A DNA stretch of 64,000 bases from Pithys albifrons albifrons (Eukaryota; Chordata; Aves; Passeriformes; Thamnophilidae): positions 11,346,501 to 11,410,500 of the forward strand of contig NC_092474.1 of assembly GCF_047495875.1 (NCBI RefSeq). The letters are read 5' to 3'. This document shows positions 15,501 to 29,800 of this stretch, one piece after another; the first letter of the stretch is position 1, and every line of letters starts with the position of its first letter. The position numbers were made by a program, and so were the translations under genes. The notes beneath the pieces are model-generated. The model was not told the DNA's origin. It saw nothing but the letters and a program-made list of their open reading frames with translations, and did no database searches.

Positions 15501-17780
15501 CCCAGCTTTGCCCTGTAAACAGAACACACAGTGGGGTGAGCCCCAAAGAGTTCTACCTCAAGTTCTGAGACAGTTTCCTAAGTTCTTTAGAAAACTTCTT
15601 TAGAAAACTTCTTTCAGAAAACTTCTTTCATGCAAGAAAGTTGAACTCGCAATTATCAGCCTTATGTGGGGGATTTTGCTTTCCTGATGTCTCAGAAACC
15701 TGACAGCCTGTGTGAGTAAGGTTTGTTACATCCACTGCACCCACCTGTACTGGAGTTTAAAAAGAAAAAAAGAAAAAAGGGCTTAGAGAATTTTCCTGGT
15801 ACTCAGAGTCAAGGTACTGGATGGTAAGTTCCTAATTACATGCGTTAGTTTTGTGCCTACCCAGAACTTACTTCTAGAATGCCTTATCCCAGTGAGATAT
15901 ACTTATTTTTTCCCACATAGACAAAGCCAGCCAAAGTCTGACAGCCAAGTGATGTGAACAATGATTTGTTAGAAACCTCAGAGCTGACTAAGCTGTGAAT
16001 AACTGGAATAGCCATGGTAATTTTTGCCTGTGTTTTTATACACACAGGACACAAAAACAAGCCAATGATCTTTATCTCTATCCTAGGCTTTATTTTGACC
16101 CTGTCATACTAAAAGAATGGACATTACTGAACCACTTCCACAGCAGAACTTTAAAAGGTCTCTTAGTAATGAACTTTCTTCCTCTGCTGATGACTGAGGG
16201 TTTCCTATTCAGGATTGTGCAGAAGAGATCCACCTTGGACTTCTCCAATTACAGATCACTTGATTATGCAGAACTAATTTAAGAAGCATTCAGTCACATC
16301 AACACACCAAAGCCCTGGTGCAGTAGAAAACTTATTTGGTCCACATGCACAGCCTGGCAAGAAGCCATAAAACCTGTCAGAGCTTCAAGCAGTGTAAAAA
16401 ACTGTTCTTTATTTTAAGGTCTGAGAGGTCTTAGGGATATATCAAGAATCTAATTTCTGGACAATCCATATGGATAATCTAAAATTAGCTGTGGGACTAT
16501 GACAATCTAGTGAAATAAGTGTTTTTTAGGTTTAGGGTGTTTAATCTAATGTGTTCTATTTCATAGCTCTGTTTTTCCTGAGTAATAACTAAACCTCATG
16601 TAACAGCAGCTGGAAGGAGTTGGAAAGGCTGGACAGCAATATTGGGAATGGAGAAGAAAATGTTGAATATATAGGGAAAAATTAAACCTTGTTAGAGCAA
16701 TTGTTCCATTTGTACCTTCCCAGATCACTGGTGGCACTCCACATGTTGGTATCCTGGGATCACATTTCTGTGAAAGAAAATAATGGAAAACCAACATCAA
16801 CAGAAAGCTCAGCTGATTAAACATAATTTCCTCCCATCTATGGCTTTCCTAAGAAAACTTGTGTGCAGGAGAGCTGTGCTAACAGATCCCTTTCCAAGTA
16901 AGAAATCCCAGTGAATTATTGCTCAGGCCAAATAATTATCAGAACTTCCCACTTTCCCCCACTCCCCCAAAGTCATGGCTGTTATCTGTACATTCTGAGC
17001 TTCTGGCAGCCAAACATTACAACCAGTTCAGGGAGGGGGAAGGAAGGAATTTTTTATTTTTCCCCTAATACAGTTAAGACCTTGTGATTGAGAAAAACAA
17101 ATATCTGCAAAGAAATGTCAGAGAAGTTCAGTAACAGTAATTCCCTTCCCTTATCACAGCACTTTAAAGCATTTCTATAAGGAAGCAGTTTTCTCAGCTC
17201 ATCAAGATGGATAAATCCTAATGCACAAATTCCTGCTACAGGTTCTCTGCTTGAAAAACACAGGCAGATGACTCAGAATCTCTCAGCAGACTGGCAAATA
17301 CCAGGTTTTGTTTGGAGTATCTGCATCCTCAGGTCGGGATGGAACTTTCCATATGGAGCAGCAACACAACAAGAATAATACAGTGGGATCATTATGGAAT
17401 TTACCCATCATTTGTTCAGATTATGTTTTGTCTATCAAACCTTAAACTTCTACATTTGTCTTGCACACTGTCTAATCTTCTGGATATTCCAAATCATATT
17501 TTAAAAACTCAGATGATTGAGTTTGTATAATGAGAAATTTAATGACCTGTAAAGTGAGTGCATCTGCCAGCCCTAAAACTGCAATCTTTTCACCACATGC
17601 ACGTCACAATATGGGACAGATATTCCATTGTTATTTTTCCAGGCAGACGCTCCTGTTGCTTCCCTAAAACAAACACGCATTTTTGGATGCAAGTTAAGGA
17701 CAAAGATTATTAAAATGCTTAAATATTTCTTACAGTACTTTCTCTGATAGCACTTGATAGAGAATGAGCATAGAGTAGTG
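6511..17780. other. Gene-free AT-rich DNA with two CpG-rich pockets
   Basis: No gene is supported. GC/CpG-rich pockets lie at about 10,005-10,215 (CTGCGCTCGGCAGC, CATTCCGCCGGATTG, CATGCCGCGGGAATTG) and about 11,260-11,400 (TTTGCGGCTGAG, CCTCGGTCGGAGC, GTTGGGTCGGCCCAG). They could be conserved elements or unrecognised exons. Confidence 0.5.
15583..15636. repeat. 13-14-bp tandem repeat, four copies
   Basis: TTCTTTAGAAAAC occurs twice in direct succession, then TTCTTTCAGAAAAC and TTCTTTCATGCAAG. The alternating TTC and GAA blocks resemble heat shock elements, but the spacing does not hold to 5 bp. Confidence 0.8.
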
Positions 17781-17873
17781 CCATGATCTAGTAATCAAAG
17801 TGGGGTTGGATTAAGGGTTGGACTTGATGATCTCAGAGGTCTCTTCCAACCCAACTGATTCTATGATTCTGTG
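17781..17873 (+). mobile_element. CR1 LINE fragment, 3' end
   Basis: GGTTGGACTTGATGATCTC, then CTTCCAACCCAACTGATTCT and ATGATTCTGTG form a plus-strand CR1 3' end with the terminal 8-bp-like ATTCTATG repeats. About 93 bp survive. Confidence 0.88.
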
Positions 17874-20800
17874 TATGTAGTGGTTGCTATGTAAATATAT
17901 ATTCTCACCATGTAAATTGAAAATACAGAGTTTACAAGCAAAACATAACCAAATTCTGAACCATCCTTTAATTTCACTCAAGCATGTTTTCATCATGGGT
18001 CAAATGCTCTGCTGGAACAAAAGCCCAAACTGAGTCTGTATTTTGACAGGGCCCATATTGCAGCAGCAGAATGAATGTCTATCCAAAGCCTGGCTGGCAC
18101 CAACTTCATCCATGATAAACATGAGACAGATGAACGTGTCAAGAAAAAGATCTTGGTGGCTGCGTTTCATGTGAGATTACAGAGTATTCTTTAATTCTGA
18201 TACAAAGTCCAAAACACCCTTTATAGCTATACCAGAGTCCTAGAAAACTGCTCTCCTGGGTTTTAAATGTAATATAATGGCCTCTATTATCTATTTGGAA
18301 TTTATATTAAAACTTAAGCATGCAGCCACACACATCCCTCTCCTTTGTACTGAGGACAGGCTGGACATCAGGTAAGTCTGTCACCATTCTGGCAAGGATC
18401 TGAGCAGGTTATCTGCTGTTAAACCCCTCTATGTGACTTAAAGATATATTCATATTCAGCAACTACTTCTTGTAAATGATAGTCAGGCCAAACTGCTCAC
18501 CACTGACACATAACTAAGGGAACAAGCCGCAGGTGAACCCCAACCCCACCGTCCTGAAGGGCAGCTGTTTGGGCAGCAGTGGGAGCCGGCCCTGCCAGCT
18601 GCACACACAGACCCGCCTCCCATCTGGGGCCCGTTCCCCAGCAGCGCTGCCTTTGTTTGCTTTCCTCCTTTGCAGTTTTCAGGCTGTGTCACAGCGCCCC
18701 TAAATCCCCGTTTCCAAGCAGTGCTGACCCAGGGCAGGGCACAAAGACTCTCATTCATCCTGCTCTCTAGGACAGCCAGAGGTGCTGAAAGCCCCGCTGC
18801 TCCTCAGCCCCCAGTGACACAGAGAGCTGCTCTGACTCACCACACTCCAACCCAGAGCTCACACAAATCATCAGAGCCAACGTTAATTCACGAGAATGGC
18901 TCAAAGTGAAATAGTTGAAGGTAAAAGAATTGTGTACAAAATATCTCACTGAAAGCAGCTTTCTTAAAATGGAAGGGTTCAAACATTTCTGATGAGCTGG
19001 TGGAAACAGCAAAGTGACTGATTACAAAAGGGGTTTTCTGGTTTTTTTTATTGTTTGGTTGGGTTTTTTAAAATGTTTTTATCTGCTTTCACGAAGAGAT
19101 GAAACAAGATCACTATCAGCAAGAGTGATTTCTGACTGTCAGACAGCAAAGCTGAACGAATTCTGTGCTGCTGAGATTTTAGAAAAAGTAAAAAAACCTG
19201 CCAAAACCCCTCGAGCTTCCATCTGATGAACCTGGACAAGGCTCACCAGGGTCCTGCCAAGGTTTAATTTCACATTTTTCATGCATTAACATCATTGTTT
19301 ATAGTTCAGGCTGTTGCATAGTGACACAAGCTCTAAACAGGGTGACAAGAAACAAACCCAAGCAAACAAATAACAATTCCAAGATGCAGCAATGCCTCTG
19401 ATGGGGGTTAAAATGAGCTTATTTTACAGAAATCCACCTCTCAGCTTCCCCCACACTGGCAGCAGTTGCAGAGGCAGAGCTGGTGGGGGAAGTGCCTGAA
19501 AAGCCTCCAGTGAGGGTACAAGTGTCTGCACGGAGGATTCAGCTCCCTGAACTGTGATGAGCAATTTGTCTCACAGCTTTGATCCACTGTCAGTTTAGCT
19601 GGCACTGACTCCAGGAATTAATTTCTACCATTTCAGGGTAACCTAATAAAAACTGGAAGCAGTGTGTGGGAGATATCTGTAGATAACCTCTCACCTGCTG
19701 CAGGTGTTGACAGAAAAGTTAAATGTTCTTCTGTTACAGTACAAAACCTCTCAGTTTCTTGAACACATAAACACATAACCCTGCCTGAGACAAAGTAACA
19801 ACACGGTAGAGCTGCATAAAAGGCAAAATATTTTAACCATATGCTCTAAGCTAATACTTTGCTAGTCCCATGTGAAAGGCTTTGGTAGAGGAAAGACTTC
19901 CTCTGTACAACAGATCCTTTATTGGAGCCATCTGCCCATTGGAAAACCAGTTCAGAACTAGAGGGAGATCAGTTCCATCACAATGGAATCGGACTAGAAT
20001 ATGTCAGAGGTTTAATTACAAGACAACTGTTATAGGTTTTTAATTATTTTGTCAATGTGCTAAATGCACTGCATGAAAGTCAGGAGTATTTCTAGCTCTG
20101 GCATAACTGATCAACACCAAATAGAGCAGTAAATATTGGCTTTGGAAAACATTTAGGAAGGGAATATAAACCCTCTTTAAATTCAGCAAGTGATTTCATT
20201 CTACTGTGACACTGTCATTAGGCTGCAGATAGACACAATCCATTTATTTCAGTATATTCTGGGCAGCAATCCTCATTATTAGCAAACTGACACTGTATTG
20301 TGGCTTAAGGTTGTCCTGCTGGACCATCATGAACCGACAGCAGCCACCCCGTTCAGCACCAGCAGTGAGTGAACCTGTCAGGATTAGGGCACTCAAAGAA
20401 CTGGTTCTCAGGGTTCCCAAACCTCCAGGCCTTTCTTGGTTCCTGTTGCCCTGTGTTCAGGTCTGAGTGTGGCAGGAGGTTGTGTGAAGGTGTCAGTTGA
20501 GTCCGGGAGGAATTCCATCCCACATGTAAAAGTCTTTCTCTAACACTGTCAGACATGACAGGTTTGACTTTCTGCCATTAACTCTCCCATCAAAAAGATA
20601 AAGTTTTTTCTTCTTTTTTAGGCCATGGTTATAACATCATTTATTCTTAAAACAAATAGCTCCCCAAACAGCAGGACAAAGAATGAGCTCTGAGGATCAT
20701 TTGTTTTCTAACAAAGCTCTAAGTCTCTCTCTAGCTGAAGTGAGAGCTGACAAATTTGCGAGGTATGATAATTAAAGAATGAGGGGAAAGGAACAGAGTG

Positions 20801-23800
20801 AGACACAGCAGAGACCAAAACCAGGGCACCTGAAGCACTGGGAAGGAAATGCTGACAAACAGTGGGACTAAGCAATGCCACTGGGACAGAGGATCCTCAG
20901 GATGGCAGACAAAGGAGGCTCTTGGATCACTGGTTGTACCTGCAGGAGGGAAATGAAGCACTGAGGCCAAACCCACTGAAGCAAATGCATTTGAGACTGA
21001 AGGACTGCGGTCCAAGGGCTGCTCTAACAGATGAGGAATGACATGATTTCACCTCCCAGCAGTGCCACAGGCCTCAGCTCCAGGCCAAAGACACAGCAGA
21101 CAGCATGGACAGTGACCAGCACTGGCCAGAGGCTTCAGTGGGTGCTGTAACTCACTGCAACATAACTTACAAATAACCTTAATAGCTTTGCAATCTCTTT
21201 ATTTCAAACACATGGATTGATATCTGGAGCCTGATGTAATGCAGCTAGAATGTGCCTTTCATGAGTAAGGAAACTTAGCAAAAAGGCAGAGTCATTCTAT
21301 AAAGGGAAGATTTGTAATGGATGAAGTGTATGAATGAGCTATTACAAATTTAAATATCCCATCAGCTTTATGAAGCATCTTTTGACCCTCTCAGAAATTG
21401 AATAGGTGTGAATAGAGTTCAGTGTTCACAGTCCAAAAATTTAGCAGTGGTTCAGTTGTAGAGCAGTGCCTTATTCCCATGATTACTGCACTGAGGTTGT
21501 TAGACAGGCATATGAAATATCTGGGTCCTCTATGCCAATAAGGATTGTGGAATCTGTCTTTGTATCCATTAGAAGCTTAGCAGAGAGGATGCATAAACCT
21601 TTTAGCAGCAAGTCATTGAGGAATTAAGTTAAAACCTCCCTCTTAATACACCAGAAAGAAAACCAGGGTCCAGGCTACAGTGCTCCAGACAACATCACAG
21701 CTTGTTTTCACAATCAACACAAAGAAACTTTCTTCAAAATGAATGGATGCAAAGCAATGTTATACTTCCTTTTCCCCATACCCTGCTTTTGAGCTCTTAA
21801 TGTAAAGAATTACAGTTATAGCTCCCTAATTAACTTGACAGTCATCCCCTAAAAATATTCTCTATCTTAGCTCTCCTTCTGTTCAAACAGCATAATGTTA
21901 GTTTAATGGAAAGGTCACATTATACTACAAGGACTGTAGTGACATTCCATTATGTCCTTCTCTCCCTGCTCCCCCACTGCTGCTGTGTGTGCAAGGCATT
22001 TTCCATGGGCACTCCATGAATAATGAGAAACTGTCTGGCAGGGAAAGTGCTGCCTTCCACCACTTGCTATTTAAGCCACATCATTCTACAGTCTCAAGGA
22101 AAGTGAAACACCAACTCCATTTTACACAAATGGTCTTTCCTCTGCAAGCCAAACTCAGGATTTAATTATTACACATTCCCCCCTCACCGCTGAATGTCTT
22201 TATTCACTTTGCCTGCACAGGAAAATATTCCAGTTTAAGAACAGGTTTCAAAGTTCTTGCATGTGGCTTAAGTTACTCTGAAACTTTTTTTCCTTATGAG
22301 AATGCTGATTCCTCCTCTGCCATGCAGTGTTTGGGGGGAATTCAGCAAGGTGTCCTGGCTAAACTTCAACTGGTTTAAACTGCTGTCTGCTTGCTGAAGT
22401 TCACCTCTTCTCTTTCAGCTGGAGACATCATTCTTCATCATTTTCTGTCCTGCTCTGCTCTGCTGGCCACAGTTAACCAGGGATGGCTGATGTGACCTCC
22501 ACAATCAGCCTGTTAAGTGCTTTTGGCACCATTTGGGGCAGAACTGATCTATGAATACATTGTCCTTCCTAGAAATGAACACAGCCCACCCCATCTATCT
22601 GCAAATCCAGTCCTGCATTTCTCTATCAGTTCTGATTATTTTTCATGGATTATAAAAATCACATTGATCAAGTTCCACTGCACCTAATTAAGTCCCACTT
22701 TCTGCAGTGATCACATGCACAGAGTGGTTTCTAAGTTCAGTGCATGCAAAAAGAGCTCAGCTTTCCCTCCTGAAACATTCTCTTACATTTCTGCTATGCA
22801 CACTATTCATTCCTGACATAATTCCACTGAACATGACAGTAGAGAAATCCACCAGTGTCTGGTAAGATTAGCATTAACATTCCTCTGTGCTGAGTGACAC
22901 AAAGGATCCAGAAACTCATCCATAAATTATGAGGTGTTAACCTGCTTGTCCACCTCAAGTTCTAAACTGACTATACCCATAAACAGGAGCAACCATTTAT
23001 TTCTCATATAGCACTTCTGGTCGAAAATCAAACTGTTTTTCCCATTCTCACCCCAAAGCAGCCATTTGGCACAGTGTTTGCAGTTATCCAAAGTAATTTT
23101 TAGCTGCCACAAAGCATCTGGGGGAGCACCAGCTTCTTCAAACACCAGGAATAGACCATTTCTTTCATTATATAAATACACATATACATTTGTATGCTCT
23201 GTTTAGCAGACGTGGACATTAAATCTGTTAAAAATCTAATGTTTTGAATACTCACTGCAAAGTGTAATCTTTGCAATGCACTTCTCTGCTGCCCCAGGCA
23301 GGTATTGCAGCTCAGTTCCCAGAGCCAGGTGAGCAGCAGGAGAGCAGCTCGGTGTAATCACAGCAGGGAAATGCACCATGACTGCACCAGCAGGCTGACA
23401 TTTGGCAAGTCTGCTAAAGCCTTCATAACAATGCATTAGTACATTGGACATGCTGCCCTTAATTCATCATGGAATCAGCCTTTAGGAACAGAAATTGAAC
23501 TTCTGGAATTGATTAGACTGGTATGGACTGACTGGCACAGGGACTGTGTGGACCTTACCTGTTTGTTTGCTGCTGTTCCACAGATGGCTAAATTAGTTTG
23601 ACATATCACAAACCCTTTATTTTTATGGAGCAGAACATTTTGGCCTAGTTAAGCTCAGGTCAGGAGTACCACCCAGCATATAATATTCATGTTAGGTAGT
23701 AAAACTAACACGCTAAACCAAATAAATAAAGCCCATTCTTAAAGTCATAGTTCCACAAGCAATGCCCTATTTCAGCTCTCATTTTTAGTACCATTTTTGT

Positions 23801-26800
23801 TTCATGCTCTGAAAGATAAAGAAAAACACCTGCAGGAAAACCCAAGAGCTGAGGCTCAGAAAGCTCATCACTATAATACCAGGTTTACACTTTCCACATG
23901 CAGTTAGGTAAGATAATTCACTTTTCTAAGTCACTTTCTGTGTAAGTACAAGAGAGGCAATGACTGTCAGTCTCACAGGGCCATGAAGAAAAACATTTCA
24001 ACAAACCTCTCAGTACATGAGTGCTTAAATTTAATGGTTAACAGTAATAGAACCAACTACTTCAGCACTGAAGGAACTGCTGCTCTTCTGAAACTATTAA
24101 GAATTTCTAATAGATATGAATACGGTGGCGGAAGAGAGCACACATAAGAATAACAAACAAAATTCAGGATTTCTGCATCAACAGGAGCTTTACTGTGTCT
24201 GCTGAATGGTCTCAGGTACTTGGCTCTCAGTGTTGTTATCCCCTTGTTAGAATTACTGCAGTGTGGTGTAATAATTCCCCATTTTGTCCATAAACATCTG
24301 CAAATAAGAATTGTAGTTCCTCAAGAAGGGTGTGACTGACATTTTTCAATTTTTTTACTAGGGGCTTTTGAAAATTAAACCCAAGTTAAAAGAAACACAT
24401 TTATGGTTCAGGCTAACAAAAGGGAATGATAAATAAAACCAGTGTACAGTCTGAGAGCCTAATATGATGTAACACGTGTTGATGGAGGCAGAAAACTATC
24501 TGCCTTTCAAACTCCAAAATTGAACTTTCCTTCTTGTATCATTTGTTCTCTTCCAGTTCTGTGACACCATTATCTACCACCTCCCTTCACAGCTCCTCTT
24601 TATCTTTCATTCCACTCCTTTTACTACCATTCTCACAAAACCAAACTGCTCCAGTCACCTAAAGCCATCCCTTTTCTGTTATTCCATGGCCAAATTATCC
24701 ACATCTGCTTATTCACCACTTTCTAATATGCCCTCAGACCTTATGCACTCAGGCTTACCAGCATTTAATAGCAGGTACATAAAAGCAGCAATATACTGGC
24801 ACATTATCATTACATTGCAAATGTCTAGTGGGTCAATGGCTCCTTGGATGGGGAAAAGAAAGTCGTATATGAGGAGAGATCCAAGTCATTAGGCTGCTCA
24901 TTTCCAAAAAAACCCTCCTATTCACCTTCTGCAACAAGAAACACATCTGTTACTATTTTAAAAAAGGAAAAGTAGTGTGGTATTACTCTTGCTAAGATAG
25001 TTAAAGGCAACAGGAGCCAGTTAAAAATAACACTTGAACAACTCATCCTGTTTACTGGAATTCACGATGCCCATCAAACATGTACAGAGTTTCATGGCTT
25101 GTTGCAGGCAGTGACCTGGAGAGAGCTGAAAGTGCACAGCAGTTTTCATCGTGAGAAGCAAAGCAAAGATGTCACCTCAGATGCACATCATGCATGTTTT
25201 CTGTCCTGCCTGATGGGTACCAGCTGGCACCCAGGAATTATCCATAGAAGTTGTGGAGCTGGTAGGAAGAGCCATTGGTTTGACACCCACAGCTCATTCC
25301 ACCCCCACACACGCTGAGCGGAACAGCTGCTTCCCTCCCACCTGCACTCCAGAGACACGAAAAAACCAAACACCTCCCAACTTGCTAACACCAAAGGATT
25401 AAAAAAACCACAAAGAAACAAACTCCAAACAACAGCAAACCACAGAAAACCTGCAACACCCTTTTGCCTATTTAAAAAAAAAAGAAAGTAGAGAAGGTTA
25501 AGCAAAGAAAAACTATCTGCAAAATCCACCTATGGTAAGGAGGCACAAGGAATCTCCATGGAAACCCAAGCCAGGCGTACCTGTGTGCCCACTGAATGGC
25601 AGCTTCCCGATGGAAGCACCACAAAGCCTTTCCGACATTCCAGCCCCGCTGAAGGCACAGAACGAGGCACCCTTTCGCTGCCACACCACGGCAGGAATCC
25701 TTCCTACAGCGGGACACCGGGAGTTTGAAATCACTCCCAGTGCCACGGAGCTTCCACTGCCTTTTTTGTTTTGCACACTCCCTGCTCATCATCACTGACA
25801 TGTTTTGGGGACAGCAAAGGGCACTTTTCCAACTGACTTTCTTGCACTCAGGAAATTAATTTTGTCCACGATCTGCAAAATCACACAAAGCACAACACAA
25901 TCTATGTAGTTGTTGCAAGGGAAGGGTAAAAGCAAACCTGTTTTGCAGATGTTTTTATAGTTTGCACACTGATTCTCATGGGGGGCACACACAGCAATCA
26001 GAGCTTCAAAGAGGAAAAAAAGAACTTGGGCACAATCTTGTGTTCTCACCTTCATTCACAGTTTTTCATCAGAAATGCAGAAGGACAAACAAGATAAATT
26101 TGGAACACTGGGGAAGTTGAAAACGACTCTCACCACTACAGTGTCTGCTGTACCCTCCTGGTTTTTTCTTGTTCCCTGCATTCTGTCCAAAACACCAGCC
26201 CACACTGACAATGGAATTCCTGAGCTGACAGGTTGTCAGGACATGACAAGCCTGGCAAAATAGTGCAGCAGGAAAAAACCCTCAAACCACCTTGAATCAA
26301 ATATAAACTAACTTGCAAACAAAGCACATCTCAAAATTCTCGCTCTCCTGCTGTCAATATGCATTTTTAATTGTTAAAGAGATACTCAAGTGATTACCAA
26401 CAAAGACTTTGAGCCCATGTCTAGTAAGTAGGGGAAAGATGTGGAAGGCTCCAGTTTCCTCAGCCTAAAATCTACCAAAACACCCCAAAAGAGATACTTG
26501 AATCTGAACATCTCACCCAATATATATCTGCCTCATGGAGCTAACACAGAAAAAAGAGACTCTAGAAGGTATTTTGTGGCTTTTCACTTTAAATGCCAGT
26601 TAAGTAGTTAAAGGAAAGAAACACTGGGCTATCATTTCTCACTAGCATTTTTTTTAGTGACTCAGGCACAGCACTTCTTAGATACAGGCAATAGACCTGT
26701 GTTGATCAATGCCCACATATTGGTTACTCAATTTAGAAAGCATTAGGAATGTCAGCACGGCAACATAGTGAGGCCAGGTCTGTTTCTCCCTTTTGGACAA

Positions 26801-29800
26801 CTGAGGAAGACAATCCACCACCAAGGTTTTCCTGCTCTTCCCAGAGTTATAAGAAATTATGACTAACCTTTATATCAGAGAGCTGGCAGGCCAAAAGGTG
26901 CTTTGCATTAAAAGTTCTGCCTTGAAATACATGTTTTTAGTCTTCTAGAAAGCAAGGTTTTAAATTGGAAACCCTGACAGATCTTTAACTGCAGCAATAG
27001 CAAATAACATCAGCGTAATTTCTCTTGAAAGAAATTGCTCTGCTTTCTTATCCAGTTTCCAGCTTAAAACCCTTCATTGCTGATGCTGTTGTCAATCTTC
27101 TCTAGTGACCCATTTACCCAAAGCGCAGAATTACAGAGCAGAATTTTATGACAAGTACAGAGAAAGCTTTGACACTAATGATGCTCATGATTTTGTGGAC
27201 TTGGATTGCTTGTAAGGCTTGGTCAGAAAGGGCACCTTTCCTTCATGTTAAGGTCAACAATCCACCTCAGAGGTTTTGCAAATGAATTTGTCATGGCAAT
27301 TAAGGGGGAGAAGCTACACAGACAGGATAAAAGGTGAGTAACATCACCATGCACTGGCACATTATGGAATAAGAAAGAGACCTTTAACACATTGCTCTTG
27401 AACACTTAGGAAATCAAAAATACTGCCTGAGAGCTACATTCTATGACTTCCAATGAATCAGTGATGTCTGCAATGCACACCAGACCTTTGAGAGAGAGGG
27501 AGAGGAACTCAGACTGAACAAAGTAACTTCCAGTGATCTGTAACAGAGGGTTGAAGGGCTCTGTCTCTCACTGTGGGTATGGAGTGATATTAACCCAACA
27601 CACAACCAGGCAGCCCCTTGGGGAGTCCCACCACTCACCCCCCACAACAAGGTTTGAGAAGACAAGGACCTAAAATCCACTGAGAAGATGCTTGGTGTGC
27701 CTGTTCTAGTTAAAATACAACTTCTCAGGGTTTCTCTAGTGAGGGCAGTGCAGTGAGCACATGCAGGACACCACAGACCTTCTGAGAGCACCACGACACT
27801 GCTGGGCATGAGTGGGATAATGGGCAACCACAAGGGCTACAAACCCCACATCACTGTGAAAGTTGGACACTATTGTGCTTGGATAAGGCTGTAGAGGATG
27901 GGGAAAAGGAGCCTCCTTGGTGTGGGTTTGGGGGGCTCTTTGTGTGGGGTTTGAGGAGGGTTTTGTTTGGTTGGTTTCTAAACACAACCACTACACACCC
28001 TGAACTTCCCATGTCCCTCCCTGGTATTGCCAGTGCTTTGAACAGGGTTTATTTTGTTCCAGTGGGTTGCAGTGGAATGCAATTCTTCCACTGGTCTGGC
28101 CCAGCTTTCCTTAGTGTTTTTCCTGTTAGGCAGTCACACATTCCCTGTGTGCCTACAGCACAGCACTTTCCACTGTCACAGTGAGCACGTTCAAATATCA
28201 GCTCTACATTTTCTGATACCAAATTTACTTGATAAAGATACAAAAAGCATCCACGAACACGCAGCTTGTCTGAACACGTTTGTTGCCATCAAGAATATAA
28301 AAAGCACCCTAAACATGTAATTATTACATATAATACCTGCTGCCCATCTTATTTGGTGAAACCATCTGTATTCACTCAAGTGGCTTTAGCTCTTAAAATC
28401 CATTTTTTAATAATATCAGTTTAGAAAGCAGCATTACCAGCTGATATTAGCATATTCAAGTCCTGTTGAATTCACAGGGCTTTTATCATCTTCTTGTTGT
28501 TTACAAATTTTACTGTCATTCATCACTGCAAATCATCAGCTGTACTTGTGGCTGAAGAAAACACTAACTCAGAAGGCAGAGATGAGTGCAAATGCATTAA
28601 TCAGAGATCATGACTTTTCTACCAGGAATGTTATGCTCTCAGATACTTATAATTAGACATATCCAGTACCTATAATCTTTTCAGTTATTCAAAATATTAT
28701 GTGGACTGCTCAGTGTGGAGTGAATAACCAACATAAAGCAAAAATACAGGTAAAGGAAAGTATTTTTAGAATTAGGCCATAAAAATACATTTCTGTTCTA
28801 GAATTTCTAAAAGAACCACAAAGAAAATATTTCTGCAGAGCACAGTGGCAGATTAAATAGTGAGACCTGGTGTGTGAGCAGCATGAAATCCCTGGGCCTT
28901 CCCCAGGCTGTGGGGATGGAGGGAAACAAAGGATAGGTCAGATTTCTTTTTTTTCCCCAACTCAGAAACCATCACCTTTTAGTAAAAAGGAAAAAAATTG
29001 CCAGTCAGATTTCCAAGGCCATGCAGTGCTTTCAGCCATGCTGTGCACAAAAAGGAACAGCAGGTGAGACTCCTCACCTCTGATTGCTTCATGCACCTAA
29101 AAGCATAAGCCACAACCACACATTTAGCAATCTACAGAGAGTTTATTTTCTGTATTTGTTGAATACTTTTAATTTGGTCAAGTTAAGTTAGCCAAGTTCC
29201 CAGTGGGTTTCAGAGCATCCATAAGGATCAAATTCCAACACCATTTTGTAACACCAAGCAACAAACACTACTACAAATGAGCCAATATTTTCAGGATTAT
29301 CCAAATTTTTAAAAGAGTATATCTGCAGTTAAAGTTAGTTCAAGCAAAGTCTAATATTCAGAAGAAAAGATATTTTAGAAGTTAAAGGTTAAAACAAGGA
29401 CACTGGCAACACTTGCTGGATGTTGGCTAATTCAGAAACTGAAGACAGGCAGCAAGATCCCTGCTCAGGTAGTGTGTAAAAATGAAGTGAATGCCACCTG
29501 TTGCCTGGAGCTTAAAACAACCTGAGCTAAAATTTTAAGCTCAGCATGCAACACTCACAGTCAGAGCAGAAAATTAAGTTGTGGGTGGACAGAATCTTTT
29601 CTGCCTCCCCTGAATAATAACCATCCCTTGGGCAACTTGGTGAGAAAGCACAGAGCAAATGCAGCCATGGGCACTCCTGGTCCTGGCAGGCTGGACAGGC
29701 TGCACTTTGCTCCCCCGGGAAAATTGTGTCTGCACAGAAACCTTGGAGAGTTTCAGGGGTTCCAACAGCACTGAGAAAAAGAAAACAAGCAGCAGAACAC

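Noticed and set aside
27441..27987. Overlapping minus-strand open frames, considered as an old retroviral or LTR remnant
   Set aside because: No retroviral protein motif, primer-binding site or paired LTR could be seen.
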